Assembly (NCBI GenBank): GCA_029098305.1
Contig: JAQXOB010000025.1
Coordinates: forward strand, 1-44,193
DNA from: Clostridia bacterium
Lineage (GTDB): Bacteria > Bacillota > Clostridia > Oscillospirales > Acutalibacteraceae
Length of the DNA stretch: 44,193 nucleotides
Direction: 5' to 3'
The notes under the pieces are model-generated. The model ran no database searches. It was not told the origin of the DNA and saw only the letters and a program-made list of their open reading frames with translations. Below, in pieces: positions 43,160 through 44,193 of this stretch (the first letter of the stretch is position 1; the number at the start of each line of letters is the position of its first letter). Made by a program: the position numbers and the translations under genes.

Positions 43160-43741
43160 TCACCCTTTTCTATCCGAATAAAGTAGTTTTATGCTTGTTA
43201 ATCCTACAAACAAAGCACAAGCTGATGATATCCAAACAAATGGAAGGATATCCATTGGATCTGCACTGCCGGCAGCCCTTCTCAGTGCAGCCACAGTTGT
43301 TGGGAGTAACTGTATCGAAGCTGTGTTTAGCACGACAAAGGTTGCCATGCTTTTGCTTGCTGTATCACTAATTTTATCATGCTTGTGCATTAGTTTGATT
43401 GCTTCCAATCCAAATGGTGTAGCTGCGTTGCCCAGTCCCAGTAGATTTGCTGTAATGTTCATAGATATGGCACCGGTGATTGACTTATCATTTTTATATT
43501 CAGGAAAGAGTCTACTTATCACTGGCGATAGACAATAGGCAAGAAGATTTGTAAATCCGCTTTTTTGTGCAATTTCCATTATTCCACTCCATAAACAAAT
43601 CATAGCTCCTATTGTTATTATTAAGCTCACTGATTCTGAAGCGCCGTCTATTATTCCTGTTGATAATTCTGCGGTATTCCCGGTTATCAATGACGCCACA
43701 AAACTTATAATTATAAAAATACCCCATAGTATATTAAGCAT
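43160..43741 (-). CDS. spmA: Spore maturation protein A
   Basis: The 193-residue membrane protein is the partner of SpmB and carries the related Gate domain. Motifs: MLNILWGIFIIISFVASLIT at the start, IGAMICLWSGIMEIAQKSG, NLLGLGNAATPFGLEAIK and ATFVVLNTASIQLLPTTV. AGGAGAAT precedes the ATG. It is the first gene of the minus-strand group spmA-spmB-mgtE and is divergent from the AbrB-type gene. Confidence 0.94.
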   Translation of the reverse strand: MLNILWGIFIIISFVASLITGNTAELSTGIIDGASESVSLIITIGAMICLWSGIMEIAQKSGFTNLLAYCLSPVISRLFPEYKNDKSITGAISMNITANLLGLGNAATPFGLEAIKLMHKHDKISDTASKSMATFVVLNTASIQLLPTTVAALRRAAGSADPMDILPFVWISSACALFVGLTSIKLLYSDRKG

Positions 43742-43787
43742 ATCTAAATTCTCCTAAAAAGAAATAGTCATTTTTTGTCAAAAACAC

Positions 43788-43816
43788 TTGTAATTGGCAA
43801 TTTTATATTATATAAT
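43788..43816 (+). promoter_or_regulatory. Putative promoter of the AbrB-type regulator gene
   Basis: TTGTAA (43788-43793) and a perfect TATAAT (43811-43816) are separated by 17 nt, 31 nt before the start at 43848. Confidence 0.65.
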
Positions 43817-43847
43817 TTATTTGACGAAATTATAGGAGGGATAAAGC

Positions 43848-44090
43848 ATGGTTTCTATAAAGAAAATTGGTACTATTGACAAGATGGGTAGAATTGTTAT
43901 ACCTGTGAGTATCAGAAAAGCTATTTCTGCCGACATTGGTGATCAGCTTGAGCTTTCATTGGAGAATGATATTTTGACAGTAAAAAAAGCTATATCCACC
44001 TGCGTGTTCTGCAATCAAGCAAATGATAATATGAAGCTTGTAAATGGTAAGTATATATGCGCTGATTGCCTTAATTCATTGAAAGATTAA
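43848..44090 (+). CDS. AbrB/SpoVT-type transcription regulator with C-terminal zinc site
   Basis: The 80-residue protein has an N-terminal swapped-hairpin AbrB DNA-binding domain (about 1-47, MVSIKKIGTIDKMGRIVIPV). The short C-terminal treble-clef-like zinc site is CVFCNQANDN...GKYICADC (four Cys between about residues 52 and 75). This two-part layout is common in clostridial transition-state or sporulation regulators. AGGAGGG lies just upstream of the ATG. It may regulate the neighbouring spm genes, but that is conjecture. Confidence 0.92.
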   Translation: MVSIKKIGTIDKMGRIVIPVSIRKAISADIGDQLELSLENDILTVKKAISTCVFCNQANDNMKLVNGKYICADCLNSLKD

Positions 44091-44091
44091 A

Positions 44092-44193
44092 TTACATAAT
44101 AAGGCTGACAGCAAGCATATCTTTTAGTTTTTGATAAATACACGGCAGATCTTCTATAGGCAAAGGATTTTTTCCTTTGCCTATTTCTATTGT
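44092..44193 (-). CDS. Possible C-terminal end of a gene truncated by the window edge
   Basis: Read on the minus strand, the window edge opens into 33 codons ending EDLPCIYQKLKDMLAVSLIM and a TAA at 44092-44094. It would be convergent with the AbrB-type gene, its stop 1 bp from that gene's. A perfect 12-bp hairpin (44156-44184) lies within it, which argues for non-coding DNA. No family can be named from so short a piece. Confidence 0.3.
   Translation of the reverse strand, partial: TIEIGKGKNPLPIEDLPCIYQKLKDMLAVSLIM
44156..44188 (+). terminator. Possible terminator of the AbrB-type gene
   Basis: A 12-bp perfect stem (44156-44167 with 44173-44184) has a short T loop and is followed by TTTCT. 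The T tract is short, and the site may overlap a minus-strand gene. Confidence 0.55.

Overview
The window is a low-GC chromosomal segment from a spore-forming member of the Clostridia, most likely a Ruminococcus-like Oscillospiraceae. The evidence is clostridial gene content (ymdB, fakA, spmAB, an AbrB-type regulator, feoA/feoB plus a small Cys-rich partner) and three secreted proteins with type I dockerin modules and Asp/Ser/Thr-rich linkers, the mark of cellulosome- or amylosome-forming ruminococci. No insertion sequence, phage, CRISPR array or tRNA was seen. The species call is an inference.

Layout. 1-348 is the 3' end of a 23S rRNA gene, closed by a terminator with no 5S gene in between. 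487-3012 holds ymdB and fakA. 3190-7581 holds two surface genes: a membrane-anchored protein with a possible cohesin-like fold (+) and a 1124-residue dockerin-bearing amidase/lectin/InlB-repeat protein (-). 7935-15764 is a compact eight-gene operon for chorismate, phenylalanine and tyrosine: pheA-aroB-aroC-aroE-aroQ-aroA-tyrA-aroF. It has no intact shikimate kinase, but aroE carries a C-terminal extension that looks like a shikimate kinase without its P-loop. 15928-19051 is an iron module: a divergent DtxR-type repressor, feoA, feoB and a 55-residue Cys-rich membrane protein, with three near-identical palindromic operators. 19156-21064 is a two-component system on the minus strand. 21295-28215 runs HAD phosphatase, lipoprotein, secA, nadB, nadC. 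28638-31794 holds a lipoprotein and an MBOAT/DHHW surface acylation pair. 31880-35144 (minus) holds an N-terminal-dockerin protein downstream of an M3 oligoendopeptidase. 35335-35901 is a stand-alone pduL. 36064-38562 is a two-gene SPFH/zinc-ribbon cassette. 38790-41066 is a secreted 5'-nucleotidase-family enzyme with a dockerin and a 13-copy hexapeptide repeat inserted inside its catalytic domain. 41243-43741 (minus) holds mgtE and spmBA, followed by an AbrB-type gene.

How the parts fit. Housekeeping functions (aromatic amino acids, NAD, secretion, iron and magnesium uptake) are interleaved with surface proteins that could assemble through cohesin-dockerin contacts. The most unusual items are the dockerin embedded in a phosphoesterase domain, the candidate membrane-bound cohesin partner, the AroE/pseudo-shikimate-kinase fusion, the independently operator-controlled feoB promoter just after a terminator-like hairpin at the end of feoA, and the SPFH/DUF4428 pair sharing one zinc-binding tail. 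Several start codons were moved from the longest open frame to sites with a proper ribosome-binding site; each case is explained in its entry.
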